From NCBI GenBank assembly GCA_026545765.1, contig CM048844.1, positions 71,595,035 to 71,659,034 of the forward strand: a DNA stretch of 64,000 bases, given 5' to 3'. Numbering within the stretch: the stretch's first letter is position 1; each line of letters opens with the position of its first letter. This DNA comes from Plantago major. Its lineage: Eukaryota; Streptophyta; Magnoliopsida; Lamiales; Plantaginaceae. The notes beneath the pieces are model-generated. The model ran no database searches and was not told where the DNA came from. It saw nothing but the letters and a program-made list of their open reading frames with translations. Position numbers and translations under genes: made by a program. Positions 33,981 through 46,706 of this stretch are shown piece after piece.

Positions 33981-36321
33981 ATGTCTTGAAGCGACTCTCC
34001 CATTCTCAAGCCAGAGAACTATGAAAAATGGAAGAACAACATGATGCTTCACCTTGAAGCTATCAGTGAAGAAATGATCGAAGTTATAAAGAATGGCCCC
34101 ATTGTCAAGGTAAGGAACCAACTGACACAGATGTTGGTGGTTCCTCCACATCTGGCACAACTACAAGTGCTAGACCAACTGGTGAAATTTCATATGAACC
34201 AAAGCCCATACATTTCAGGACATCGGAAGATTCTAAGAGAAATAGGCTAGATGGTCAAGTAAGAAACATCATCATACGTTCTACTCTAGATCACATACAG
34301 TGCAAACTGTGGTGTGCAAAAGCAATGAAAGAAGCACAGTCATCGATTAAAGAAATGCATGCGTCTTGAGAAAACCAAGGAAAACAAGTTCGAAGTTTTG
34401 AAGCTCAAATTCCAAAATTTTAAACAAGGTCCCACTGAGACACTTGAAGAACTTGATTTCAGGTTCACAACACTGATGAGTGAGATGGCTGCACTTGGTG
34501 AGAGTGAGAGATACTCTAACTCTGAAAAAGTTAAGACTATCGTGAGAAGTCTAAATCAAGACTGGGAACACACTCAATACTTCTATTTCAACCAAGGAAT
34601 GCCTAACATCACTCCAGTTGAGCTTTTCTCACACTTGGCAACTGTCAACTATGTGACAAAGCAAAGAGGACACATGACTGCTGAAACATCACAGAATGTC
34701 GCTATAATAACTCAAGGTACTTCTGAAAGAAGGATACCAAAGAGGTGACTGAGGTAAATGCTCTTGCTGTAAAAAATATGAGAAAGTACGTCAGTTAGGA
34801 GATTGAAAGAAGAAGGACCAAAGAGAAGCTGAAAAAGCATCTAGGTCCCAACAATAATCAGTACAAAAGTATGCAATTGGCTAGCTCTCTGAACAAGCCT
34901 ACTCAGCAAGCATCGAGTACTGAGGGAGCAGAAATTGAAAATGATATCTGTTTCTATTGTAAAAAACCTGGTCACTTTAAAAAGGACTGACAAGCTTACA
35001 ACAAGCTAAAGATAGGTGACAAGAAAGATAGGAGAAATTTCAAGAGAGGTCAGAGAGCTATGCTCCCTTAAGAAAGGAAGAAGATTCAAATCCTACTGGA
35101 TGCTCTTGATCTTGACTCTGAATCTGAGGATGAAGATTCAGATTATTCTAAACTTCGATCACCGGAGTTGTGTGGCATCACTCATGAATTGGTTTACTTT
35201 GGTCGAAAGAAGAAGGAAATGTACGGGGTTGCTGAGGAGATCTATCTAGATTGCTCCAACATCGAGCCATGCCTAATGGCTGATGAGGTAACCACTATTT
35301 TTCGATTTATAAACTATGAGAGTGATGAGGAAGGAATCAAATATCTAGAACACCTTAGAAAGGAACTTGATCTTTATGAAAGAGAGTTTATGGTTGTCCA
35401 AGTAAGAACCAAAATTCTTGAAGCCGAAAAGAAATCTCTTGAAAAGGAGTGCTCACAACTGCAGAAGCTATCTGAGACAAAGGATGCTAAGAATGCATTT
35501 CTAAAGGCACAAATAGCTGAGACAGGAAAGTTACACGAAGAGGCAATAGATATACTTCAAAAGAAGTGTGAAGGTCTTCTATCTGATAATGAATAACTCA
35601 AAAAGAAAGAATTGTCCTTCCAATCTTATGCCGAAGCTTGTGACACTCTCACTGAAGTACACTCTTACCTAAGAGATCCTTCAGAGAAAGGAGGACTTGG
35701 TCTAGACACACAAACAAATATGTCTACCATTCTGAACAAGAGTGATGAAAGAATGACATTTATTAGTGGTCAGCAAGATGTTTCCCAAACAACCTATAAC
35801 ATTGGTCAGAAAGATAAGGTTGTTGACAAAGGAAAGGCAGTTGCAACCAAACCTTTGAGGGAAAAACAAGTCCCAAAGAAATCTGTTGGGAAAGTTCTTG
35901 TAAAGGAACAACACACTGGAAAGTGTAACCACCCACAGTGCTATGTCTCTCAGAAAGGGAAGATTACTGGAGATGGCAAATTCTCTAATGTCACATTTTC
36001 TGGAAAGAAAGACGACCCAGAGATTAGTAAGGCTACTGAGAGAAGATCTCAGTCGGCACCAGGTGCTCGAAATGACATTAGCTACAGAGCCATCGGGAAA
36101 CTACTTGCTCATGAGTACAAACTAGAGAAGGAACGATGGATGAAAGTGAGGATTGCTCACATCAATCATCAGAAGTGGAAGAAAGAACAAACCACAAGCT
36201 ATCTGATCGCCAGGGTTAGAAGGAATCTGAGAAGGAAAGCTAAGTTCGCTGAAAAGTAGACTCAGCAACCTGACAGGTATCTGAAAGCACCACGAGGAGC
36301 ACCAAGGAACACACAAAGAAG
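33981..36321 (+). pseudogene. Copia gag pseudogene (copy C2)
   Basis: This is homologous to the gag at 58580 but with a TGA as third codon, further frameshifts and stops. Recognisable parts are LKPENYEKWKNNMMLHLEAI, NKFEVLKLKFQNF, and a zinc knuckle CFYCKKPGHFKKD in which the last Cys codon is TGA (C to stop near 34987). The match to the longer copy ends at about 36321, equivalent to 60928, so protease, integrase, reverse transcriptase and the 3' LTR are missing. Confidence 0.85.
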
Positions 36322-37370
36322 GTGATGCGTCAAATCAAGTTGTTAATTTGTTTGTAGCCAAAGGTACAAATCAAGATCACTAGAAAACCGTAGTGAAGTG
36401 ATGAGTTGCCCCGAGTGTCGTTCTTGAAGGACTTGACTAAGCTTTGTTTCCAAATTCAAGTTTAGTTAATCGGCTGGAAAGCAGGTAAATAAAGTAACAG
36501 AGAGTCGTGAATAGCTTGTGCTTCAAATCAGATGTAACTCAAGGTTTGTTATGAAAAACCCAACCAATCAACTCTATCTCAATCCCCCCCAGAAACAATC
36601 ATACAAAGAACACTTCGCTTTATCTCTATAAAGAAACACATGTCGGTGGTAAGTAAATATTTCATGCTAGCTAGTAAAAGGATGCATTGGATTACTCGAC
36701 GTTTTGAAAGTGAAAACGTTTAATCAACGTAGTAGAGTCGTCAATTCTACTAGTCGACGTTTGTATTCGAAAGCATTGGGCGTAAATCGTTGTTAACCTT
36801 GAGGGTGCGAATCCCTCTTGTGGATTTTGGGTATGAAAAGACGATTGCTAAGACTTTGAACTAATCAAACGATTCGCAAGTAATCAATCAGACAAACAAC
36901 ATTTTTCATCCAGGAACCTATACTAGCTCCGATCCCTAAATTATTACCATCGACCCATAAGATGATTAGCTACGCGACCCACTCATGTTCCACACATCCA
37001 ACATGCAGTACGTGTACACAAATCCAATGAATAATGAAAATCTACCTATTAAGCAAAAGAAGTTCAGCCAATTACCAAATGGTCACGGATATGACTCCAT
37101 GGATAAAAAGCTTCGATTGAATTCGTATATAAATCAAGATTCAAACCCTGATTCAGTTCTCCATTGTGATTCAATAATCATCCAAAAGGTTTTTTTATAA
37201 TTGTTGATGTAAATCTTGGGTTCTTGGAAGAAAGAAAAGTAAAAGGGGAATTTCAAATTATTCAAATTACAATTTGGAGTGTATAGTCCTCTGGAAAAGA
37301 AACGCAGAATCAGAATATAAAGGAAAAACTAGATATAGCATTACAAATTAGGACCGGGCGATCGCCCGGC
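36322..37370 (-). repeat. Fragment of another Gypsy-type LTR
   Basis: It begins TGATGCGTCAAATCAAG (minus-strand LTR end GACGCATCA). Its general plan resembles the R-U5 half of the A1 LTR (GTCGTTCT...GGAC phrase, then AGTAAC/AGTAAAC segments), but it is clearly a different family. It ends beside a perfect 16-bp palindrome CCGGGCGATCGCCCGG (37354-37369) at the truncated start of the A2 LTR. Confidence 0.4.
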
Positions 37371-38638
37371 CCTTGGATGCAAAATCAGTATCATTTTCTG
37401 GTCAATTACCAACTTCTTGTGTATTTTGTAGGTCATGATCGCGTTTTTGATGAATTGCACGATTTCAGGTGCGAAAACGACATAATTGTACGAAATCGAG
37501 AGAGATAAGCAAATACACCGGATTAGCCGTTGCACGGAGTTCAAGGAGTCAAAACATGTCATGCGACCAACCAACGCGAAGATAATTAAAGATACAACAA
37601 CTTTATAGAAGACCACTTTTCGAGGAAACGAAGTTACGAAGCTCGAAATTGAAGAATGAAGAAAAAACAGATTTGAATCTGCAGCAAGGCACCACTGAGG
37701 TCCACAGGCGGCCGCAGAAGGCACCACTGAGGTCCACAGGCGACCGCAATCAAGGCTCTAATTTCTTCTGGGTCTGTTTCCTGGCCTGTTAGGCTAAGTC
37801 CAGCCTTCCTAAACCTTCCTTATTGATCAATGGCGGCCAGAGCACGAAATTTCCAGTATAAATAAGACATCAGGGGTCTCAAAATTCTACACCGCTGATA
37901 AAGCAGCTCTCCTGAGAGAGAACCAGTCCTCGGGGAAGTGAAACACCAAAACCGCTGGCCGTCAGGCACCCAGAAGGAGGAAACCCTGAAGCAGCACGAA
38001 GGCATCAGAGACTAAGCTTCTTCTTCCTTTTCCTCTTAGATTTCGATTACTGTCTTAGAATAATATGAGTAGCTAACTTTCTTTTGTAAAGGCGAACCGC
38101 CGTAACTCTGCTTTTGCTACTTCTTTATATACCGTGATATATTAATGGAATAGTTCTTAGACGTAAACCGTGGTTATACAACTCTATACATCCTTTTTCG
38201 TGTGATGTTCTGTTGAGTGACACAGTAGTTTCATTGAACTAAGTAGTGGTACTCGTGCTGACTGCGCCTTGGCATAGTAGTATTATGCCCTGCTGTCGTT
38301 AGAGGTAATCACATAGGATTTTAGCTAGGAAGTTGGGAGTAGCATAGTAGAGGGAGGTCGGGGAGCCTTTACACCTTTCCCATCATCGATTTACAACAAA
38401 GCAATTTGGGTTTACTGTGATTCAATTATTCTGTCTGCGATTAATCTGTTTACTTTTCTACATACAATTTACAAACCATATTTGCTTGTATGCTCAATGT
38501 CTGTGGAGAACGGCATTTCGAGTCAGCATTCTGTTATAAACTGTGGATTTGAGGACTTTCGACTTATAAATTTAATCTTGATTGTACTTAGGGATTACAG
38601 GTTCTACAATGAAAAATGAAATCTCTAAGTGCACATCA
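37371..38638 (+). repeat. A2 5' LTR, truncated at its start
   Basis: It matches 45401-46706 from about its base 65 onward and ends AAGTGCACATCA. The first 60-70 bp of the LTR are missing. It contains two copies of a 33-bp unit with the dyad GAGGTCCACAGGCGGCCGC (37697-37747), and AGACTAAGCTTCTTCTTCC shared with the other LTRs. Confidence 0.88.
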
Positions 38639-38643
38639 AGATT

Positions 38644-38658
38644 TGGTGCCGCTGCCGG
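38644..38658 (+). promoter_or_regulatory. A2 primer-binding site
   Basis: TGGTGCCGCTGCCGG lies 6 bp after the LTR end. It resembles the TGGCGCCGTTGCCGG site of Athila-type elements, complementary to tRNA-Asp, with two changes. Confidence 0.8.
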
Positions 38659-38943
38659 TGACACTTGACCGCTCAAGCAAGTTTCCATCGTCCGAGATAA
38701 GTTGAAATCTTTCTGTCATTTTTTAATTTAAGCACTGTCTTTTAATTCGTATAGCATAAACCCAAAAAAATATATAAAACCTGTGGGAATCGATCTCCAT
38801 GGCAAAAATCCAAAAATATTTTCTTTTCCATATTAGTTTGTTTTCGTAATAAAAAAATCCAAAAATACGTAACTTTAGATTTCTGTTTATTATCTTTCTA
38901 GTATTTTTTATTCGTATTTGCAAAGGTTTGCCTGTTAATCTTT

Positions 38944-40240
38944 ATGCAAGGCAGCAGAAGTGCAGGAACACCAGTAGTACCGTTTAAAGACGACATAGAT
39001 AAGGTTGAAAGGCGAAGATTGTTTACCACCGCAATGGAAGCATCGAGCAACATGGGTGGAGAAGAAAAAAGCAACGACAATCCATCTGGGAATGTCGCCA
39101 CTTCTGAACTTGAACAGCTGCTTAAGATTCGACTTGAGATTCAAGCTGAGAGAGAAGAACTGGAACAGGAAAGGCTAATGATAGCCGAGGAAAGATTAAG
39201 GTTAGATGAGAACCGAATAAGGGATAACTATGCAAGGGTAGAACTAATGGATGAAGCCGACAGACCCATGCGCGACTATGTTATGCCAAGGCTTACACCG
39301 CATATCTCGAGCATCTATCTGGAGAGGATTGCGAGAGAATATGATCTGAAGGGAACTCATCTGAACCAACTACCACACTTCTACGGGAACTCGACTGAGG
39401 ACCCGATGCACTTTATGAGAGAATTCTACGTGATAGTTGGAGGAATACCATTGAACGGGCTCACAGAATGTCAACTCAGAAGGAGAGTTTTCCCTGGCTG
39501 CCTAAAGGACAAGGCGAAGAACTAGCTTATCTCACTACCGCCAGGCTGCTTGACTACATGGGACGAGGTTTTCAATAAATTTATGCTCAGGTACTTCCCA
39601 TTGAAGAACACATCCGACCTGAAGAGCCAAATCCAAAACTTCTACCAACTAACGGAGAAACATTCTACGAAGCGTGGGAAAGATACAAGGATCTACTTGA
39701 CAGGTGCCCGATGCACTCTTATGCACTATTCGACAAGGTTAACAACTTTTATATAGGAATTGATTCTATCAGCCAAGCACTTAATGACAGAGCATGTCAA
39801 GGGAATATGTTAGATGTACCCCCAAGAAGGATTTGGGAGGTATGTGAGAACCTTAGCGAAAACTCAATGCAAAAGGGACGAGGAAGGAGTGTCCGATCTA
39901 AGGAGGTTTGTGCCCTCGAGGAAGTCCCGTGGAAAATAATCACGAAGAGACTGGATGATATAGAGGCCGAGCTATCTAAGAGAGAGTCCGAAAGAGAAGA
40001 TGGACACAAGGAACTGTTAGAGGAGGCAAACTACATCCAAGATGGTGAACCATCATCAAACCGAACTCCTCCGTCAGATCGAACCTGGCACGAAGTTAGG
40101 CAACACCGGAGTCGACCTCTTACCCCCATAACACCGATAAGGGTAACTGCATCAGCTCAGCAGGAAACACCCCTTTTGGAAGGAAAGATCCATTTCATTA
40201 TTAAGGAGCTGAAGACAGTAAGGGAGTTTATGAAAAAAAA
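38944..40240 (+). pseudogene. A2 gag, three lesions
   Basis: The frame from 38944 has an N-terminal coiled coil (EIQAEREELEQERLMIAEER) and the Athila gag core: MRDYVMPRLTPHISSI, NQLPHFYGNSTEDPMHFMRE, CQLRRRVFPGCLKDKAKN, then TTWDEVFNKFMLRYFP. Lesions: TAG at 39523-39525 where a Trp codon is expected, one lost base near 39655 after YQLT (the core continues as YEAWERYKDLL in the next frame), and an A run at about 40211-40222 that changes frame again. Gag would form the particle that packages the RNA. Confidence 0.85.
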
Positions 40241-40258
40241 AAGGAATGGGACGACAAA

Positions 40259-41491
40259 GTGGAAGCATTTATTGAAAGAGCGGACGAAGTGCTCTACAGG
40301 ATCAATGAGAAGGTAGAAGAAGTGGAAGGAAGCTTGGTAAACATAACAGAAAGGCTGACGATACTTCTAGAGCAATGTGATGAGGGAAAAGAAGAAGACG
40401 AAGAATGCGAAGATGAGGAGGAAGCCATTAAGCGGATAGATGCGGAAGATAGGCGGACTTCCGAAAAACTCCTCGATAAGCTTTCTAACTCTCGCTTGAA
40501 CTTTACCTTATCTAGTGAATTGCATATAGAAGATGACTCCATGAGATTGTGTAAGTACCTCTACGGAGAAAAGAACCAGATGGAGAATTTCAGGAGAAGC
40601 AAGAGGAAAAAAAACCCCTACTTCCGAACAAATATCCCCAGGAGGGAAATCAATCCCTTAGCATTTCAAATTGTAGTCAACATAGGGGGCGAAAGGGTAG
40701 TAGGAACAGTAGACCTCGAATCCGATGTGAATGTTATCCCCTTGGAGATGTACAAGAGACTCAGGTTAACAGGAAAGACTGACGCTTATGTCATGTCCTA
40801 CCACTTCGGCATGAGCATAGCAAAGAACTATGGAATGGTAAGAAACGTGCTCATCAAAATAGGTACTCTTATAATCCCTATGGACCTGCTGATAGTCGAC
40901 TATGAGAATGACAACAATAGAAGCTTATATTTGGGAAGGCCCTTTATGATAATGACTAACACCATTATCGATATAATCGGCAAAAAGGTTTCTATGTTTG
41001 CTAACGGACAGCAGAGTAACGTGGAGTTGTCCGTCGGAAGGTCGCACCTCAAGAAGGGGAAGCTTGTGGCTGAAAGGTCGCCGAGGAGAAAGAAGGATCA
41101 ACCACCTGGGGAATTTCAAGATACACTGACCAAGATGAAGGAGATAGATAAGAACTATTTCTATTCGCATGAGGTTCACTTCCAGTTTCCGAGTCCGAGA
41201 GACAAGGAGAACAAATCCTATAAGATCTATCTGGACAAGTGGATGACCGAAAGACGGAAATTGGGAAACGAGGGGCTATTCTACGAGAACTTCAAGGATT
41301 GCAAGGGTTTTAGAAACCGATTCAAGAATGAAGTAAGTACCCTCTACAAGTTCGAGTTTACAAGGGAAGGTGACCGATTCAACATGGGAGTGAAGGATTG
41401 GAATACCGACCCGAGTTTCATGGAAGATTGGTTGACTAATTGCACCGATGGAGAACGGGGGTTCTTACCCCGGCAACTGAGTCATCAATAA
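40259..41491 (+). CDS. A2 gag end and aspartic protease-like ORF (no reverse transcriptase)
   Basis: This open frame of 410 codons starts with an acidic coiled-coil segment and continues with a retropepsin-like domain. The catalytic region reads VVGTVDLESDVNVIPLEMYK, where the family usually has D-L-G-A/S, so the glycine after D-L is replaced. The later LGRPF motif is present. It then has about 130 codons of unclassified sequence ending FLPRQLSHQ-stop. Reverse transcriptase, RNase H and integrase do not follow. Instead the post-pol phrase TTGGGAGGCAACCCAAGG comes 40 bp after the stop. Confidence 0.7.
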   Translation: MEAFIERADEVLYRINEKVEEVEGSLVNITERLTILLEQCDEGKEEDEECEDEEEAIKRIDAEDRRTSEKLLDKLSNSRLNFTLSSELHIEDDSMRLCKYLYGEKNQMENFRRSKRKKNPYFRTNIPRREINPLAFQIVVNIGGERVVGTVDLESDVNVIPLEMYKRLRLTGKTDAYVMSYHFGMSIAKNYGMVRNVLIKIGTLIIPMDLLIVDYENDNNRSLYLGRPFMIMTNTIIDIIGKKVSMFANGQQSNVELSVGRSHLKKGKLVAERSPRRKKDQPPGEFQDTLTKMKEIDKNYFYSHEVHFQFPSPRDKENKSYKIYLDKWMTERRKLGNEGLFYENFKDCKGFRNRFKNEVSTLYKFEFTREGDRFNMGVKDWNTDPSFMEDWLTNCTDGERGFLPRQLSHQ

Positions 41492-42547
41492 CAGGGGTCG
41501 AGCTATAAGACCTTAAACAAGCGCATATTGGGAGGCAACCCAAGGTCACGTTTACTTTTATGCATTTACATTCGCATTTTCAATTTTTGTCTTTTTCTCA
41601 TTTTCCGTGACGAAATTATGTTTCGAAAAAAAATTCAAAATCATTTTCAAAATTTCTTATTTATTATGTTTGCTTTTTAAAAAAATGAAAAAACCAAAAA
41701 GAATCGAAAAAATGCGAAACAACGCGAAGGTGAGGGGCTTAGGCAGCAGCCCCACCGCGGTCGACTGACGACCGCAGTGGGCTGTACCCAGCCCACTCCT
41801 CCTCCCCTTTAAAACCCCCAAAATATTTTTCTCCCTTCCCACCTCATTTCTCTTCCAAAATTCATCACTTGCTCTATAATTCTATCATCCCATTGCATTA
41901 TTAGCTTGCCCATCCATCATCAACATCAAGTAAGTAATCTCTACTCATTATTATCTCATTACACCTTCAATTCAATGCCTATATCATTCAACTCTTTGAT
42001 TGCACTTTCTTCTTGCTTCTTGAGTGCTTGGCAATTATGTGCTTCATTTGTTGATGCTTGAGATATGTGGATACATGCTTACTTTTTGTATTCACTACAT
42101 TAACACTTACTTGATGGAGATTTGACAAATCATTTGAGAATTTGAAGGTTTTTGTTCTTGCCTACCAAGTGTTCGATAAAATGTCTCAATAGAACAAACT
42201 CCTTTGTCGACCCCTTTCTCCCTCGATTACTTTCTCACATTGTATTAACTTGTTGAAGTATGCTTAGAAAACATGTTTGCAACTTCATGTGCTCATAGGA
42301 TGGAGACTACATTACAATTTGCCTTTCAACTTGATGTTTGACACAATTTGAAAACTTGAGACACATGCCTAGTTCTTGCGTTATTTTGAAGTGGATATTG
42401 ATCTTATTACAAGCTATAATCTTGCATACGCATTGTGCCGTACATTAGGTTTGGGGGAGGAGAAACCCCATTAGATTTGCATGTAAGCCTTAGAATTGAT
42501 TTAACTCCAAACATGTTATCTCACACACTTTTTTGGCCTAAGTACAA
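41492..42547 (+). mobile_element. A2 inter-ORF spacer
   Basis: This non-coding stretch is shared with A1 (26032-27030). It contains the post-pol phrase, the dyad GCGGTCGACTGACGACCGC (41757-41775), and AT-rich sequence up to the third ORF. Confidence 0.75.
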
Positions 42548-43763
42548 TGGGAAGAACCAAATGAGGAAAGGAAGTTGGTGAACCAAGCACTAAGAGAGCA
42601 AAGAAGGGAAAGAAAGTGGCATCGACGACCCTTTCAAGCAAGGCTCGGAGTTGGCTATTGGTTAATAGCGACCGAGGGGTAATTCTCGAAAGGAACATAG
42701 AGATCGAATGGGGAATGAACCTGGCCCTTAATTGGATTCACGAAGTTTTGAGTCTCTATGTTTAGGGAACTTTCACTTCCATCCTCCAAGGGTACGACAT
42801 AGAGATAGTCCGGGAGTTCTACGCGGAGTACTTTCAATTAAAGATTAAAAAGCCGGATGATGCACTTCTAGATCACCCCATCACCGTACGAGGGGTAGAA
42901 TTCATGTTTGGGCCGGGAGCTATCAACGAATTCTTCAACATACCCGAGGAGCACATTCATGGAGAATACAAGGAACCGACATATCACGAGTTGGAGTACG
43001 GAGACATCCTACAAGATATCCAAAGGGTATTACTCGAAGAAAGATTTAGAGAGGATGCGGTGGGGTGGGATTATCCATCCCGAGGGCTACGCTCAACGAA
43101 AGAGCAAGGTTTTGGATGCACTTTGTAGAGACCAACTTGAAGCCAACCCTACACCACGAAGGGCTTAAAGATGACGTAGCCACACTTGTCTATGCAATTA
43201 TGGACGGTCACTACATTGATGTTGGAAGAACAATGATGAAGGAAATGCAGTTGCTGAAGGGGAACAAAAGCAGGAACCTACCATTCCCCGGTCTCATTAC
43301 CGCTATATGCCAGAAGAATGGAGTTCCCACTAGTGAGTCTGGATTCACTCGGCTCAAATAACCATTTGATGAAGACAACACCATCCACCTCTTTGAGATG
43401 CATGAGAAGGCTGCCAAAGTCGAACATAGAAGAAGAGGAGTAGCGGATCAGCCGCAAGGAGCCTTTAACATGAATTCGTTCAACGAATTTGTGAACAACT
43501 ATCAGATGTGGAGTCAAGGGAGTGTACGAAGGCGAGACGAAATGGGTCAGAGGCCGGAGTGGAACAATCATGTTACCTACCTACACAGCTCTGATCAGAT
43601 CTCTTTCTGGCAAGAGAATATCGACGGGTATGGTCACTTTGAGTATCCACCTTACCACCCATCACTGCAGCTCTATCCACCGCCCGAGGTCAATCCATCG
43701 TTGTACTACCAAGGCTATCAAGGATTTTATCCTCCATCGCCTCCTGGAGGATCTTCGTCCTGA
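42548..43763 (+). pseudogene. A2 third ORF, 'putative plant transposon protein' domain, broken
   Basis: This is homologous to the A1 ORF at 26031-24775. It has a TGA at the sixth codon, a TAG near 42763, a frame change near 43070 (the core continues as PRATLNERARFWMHFV in another frame) and a TAA near 43358. EFMFGPGAINEFFNIPEEHI and LVYAIMDGHYIDVGRT are intact. Spacing, order and tail are the same as in A1, so the ORF is a fixed part of this family. Confidence 0.82.
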
Positions 43764-45400
43764 ACAACCATCTGGATTGGAAGAAACAACATCGAGAGGG
43801 GAGTATCTTTTCTTTTTCTCTTTACTTTCCTAGTTTCTCTATCTGCTTTTGACTAGGTTTTGGGGAGGACTTTGACTATAACTTGTTCAGTCTGTAATAA
43901 CCTTAAATATTCGCACTTAGTAGTTTGCATTTTAATTTATGATTATCTGTTACTTCTAAGGTCTTTTACTTGTTGAAAAATGTTTTGATCTGTGGGAGAG
44001 TACCAAGTGTGAGCTATAACTAAGATGAGGGGCTATGGATTTGTTTTCTTACTTTGCTACTTGCTGAATATTTGCTCTGACCAAATCCGAACCATGCTAC
44101 TTTGATGAGTGAGTTTACTTGCTACTCTAATTGAAGTCCTGTGTGCAACCGTGTGAACACTACTACCCTTGAGTCTTTATTTGTCAGCAGCATTAATATG
44201 ATTAGTAGTACTCACCTTTCTGAATCCTTTTCTATATCTTTCGCTAACCCCGCTGAAAGCTGTTTAAGCCCTTATGAAATTCCACCATATATCCTATACA
44301 TGCTTTACTTAAGCGGTGACAGCAACCTACCGCCGAGCTTGAACGAAGAAACAAAGCAACTAGTTCCAAAGAATGGAGGAGAATCATGTTTTGATCATGA
44401 TCAAGAATTGGTTTGGGGGAAAGTAGAGAAGAAAACCCTAACACAGTTCGAGAAATTGGTTTGGGGAGAAGTGGAAGATGATCATCATCGAAAGGTAACC
44501 TTGCTGGCCCTACTGTTAATACCGGTTCTAAAAATCACTAGCTCTTGCTCCATAAAAAAATAGAAAAGAAAGTACCGAAAAAGCAAAGGTACAAAAGTCA
44601 CGGAGTGGATTTGTGGTCCTTGTGATCACCGTTTTTGTGTTGGGCATGTTACAGATACTACCCACGTACCGGCGTGGCCTAAAAAGCTACATGTCCGTGA
44701 GGGTTGATAGCATGTATACCAAACCAGCACGCACAAAATTGCGGAATTCGGTAAAACAGACACTACCAAAAAATGTAGAGACTAAAAGAGCCCAATGATG
44801 GCCAACCAAAAGCATACGAGTCAGTAAAACGTCTGCAAAAAATAGTATGTTAAAAGAAAAAGAAAAAATAAAGAAGCAAGTAGTCTATGTGTGAAGCAAC
44901 CGATGAAGTAGTTACGATGATAGAAGAGAAGTCGAAGATTTGTCATTGAAGGAAGGAACTCGTTGTCGGAAAAGATAAGTCTCCCCTGAAATACCCTTTG
45001 TTCTACCTTGTTACCTTTTAATGATGCATAGCCATACACTCCTTTATATTATCCTACCTATTTTACTTCCCAAGACAACCTGAGTACTACTTTGATTTAT
45101 GCCTTGACTTTTGGGAGCAGGATTGCATAACGTTACCGTGAGGTAATGATTTTGAAGTACACCTAGAAGGACATTGGGTTACACTTGTAACCGCTGGCTG
45201 TAGTGAGTGATACTTACTTGTTACTTGTTTGCTGTGAAGTCATAAAGTTGGAGTTGAAACTAAGCGAGCCAATAGAGTTTGAAACCCTAGAAACTGGCTG
45301 CTTGTCTATGTGGTGGTTTATTCTTGCTGCTCATTTCATGGCCACTTCTTGATTATCGTTATTGACTTGCTCAAGGATGAGCAAGAAACTGGTTTGGGGG
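43764..45400 (+). mobile_element. A2 3' non-coding region and polypurine tract
   Basis: This matches A1 23083-24774. It ends with the purine tract GGTTTGGGGG immediately before the LTR at 45401. No conserved ORF was seen. Confidence 0.78.
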
Positions 45401-46706
45401 TGTGATATGACAATGAAATGTGCGATATAACATGCTTTTACACCCTCGTTTTTTGCCTTAGATGCAATATTTTATCGTTTTATGGTCAATTACCAACTTC
45501 GTGTGTATTTTGTAGGTCATGATCGCGTTGTTCAGGAATTGCACTATTTCAGGCGCGAAAATGACATAATTGTGCGAAATCGAGAAAGTTAAGCATGTAC
45601 GCCGGATTGGCCGTTGAACATAGTTCGAGGAGTCAAAACATGTCATGCGACCAACCAATGCGAAGATAATTGAAGATGCAACAACTTTGTAGAAGACCAC
45701 TTTTCGAGGAAATGAAGTTACGAAGTCCGAAATTAAAGAACGAAGAAAATAGATTCGAATCTGCTGCAATCGCACTTGGCGATCCACAGGTGGCCGCAGA
45801 AGGCACCACTGCGGTCCACAGGCGACCACAGTCAAGTCTCTGATTTCTATTGGGTCTGTTTCCTGGCTTGTCAGGCTAAGGCCAGCCTTCCTAAACCTTC
45901 ATTAATGATCAATGGCGGCCAGAGCACAAAATTTCCAGTATAAATAAGACCTCAGGGCCCTCATAATTCTACATCGCTGATAAAGCAGCTCTTCTGAGAG
46001 AGAACCAGTCCTCGGGGAAGTGAAACCAAAACCGTTGGCCGTCAGGCACCCCTATAAGCAGCACGAAGACATCAGAGACTAAGCTTCTTCTTCCTTTTCT
46101 TCTTAGATTTCGATTACTGCCTTAGAATAATATTAGTAGCTAACTTTCTTTTGTAAATGTGAACTGCCATAACTTTGCTTTTGCTATTTCTTTATATACC
46201 GTGATATATTAATGGAATAGTTATTAGACGTACACCGTGGTTATACAACTCTATACATCCTTTGTGGTGTGATGTTCTGCTGAGTAACACAGTAGTTTCA
46301 TTGAACTGAGTAGGTGTACTCGTGCTGACTACGCCTTGGCATAGTAGTATTATGCCTTGCTGTCGTTAGAGGTAATTGTGTAGAATTTTAGCTAGGAAGT
46401 TGGGAGTAGCATAGCAGAGGCAGGTCGGGGATCCTTTACACCCTTCATCATCGATTTACAACAAAGCAATTAGGGTTTACTATGATTCAATTATTCTGTC
46501 TGTGATTAATCTGTTTACTTTCCTGCATACAATTTACAAACAATATTTGCTTGTTCCTATGCTAGTGTCCGTGGAGAACGACATCCCGAGTCAGCTTTCT
46601 GCTATAAACTGTGTATTTGAGGACTTCTGGCTTATAAATTTAATCTTGATTGTATTTAGGTATTACAGGTTTTACAACGAAAAATGAAATCTCTGAGTGC
46701 ACATCA
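45401..46706 (+). repeat. A2 3' LTR
   Basis: It starts TGTGATATGACAATG and ends GAGTGCACATCA, 1306 bp, complete at both ends. Minor indels distinguish it from the 5' LTR. The following 5 bp (CCCAC) belong to Sirevirus gag sequence, so A2 is inserted in or recombined next to that element. Confidence 0.9.
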
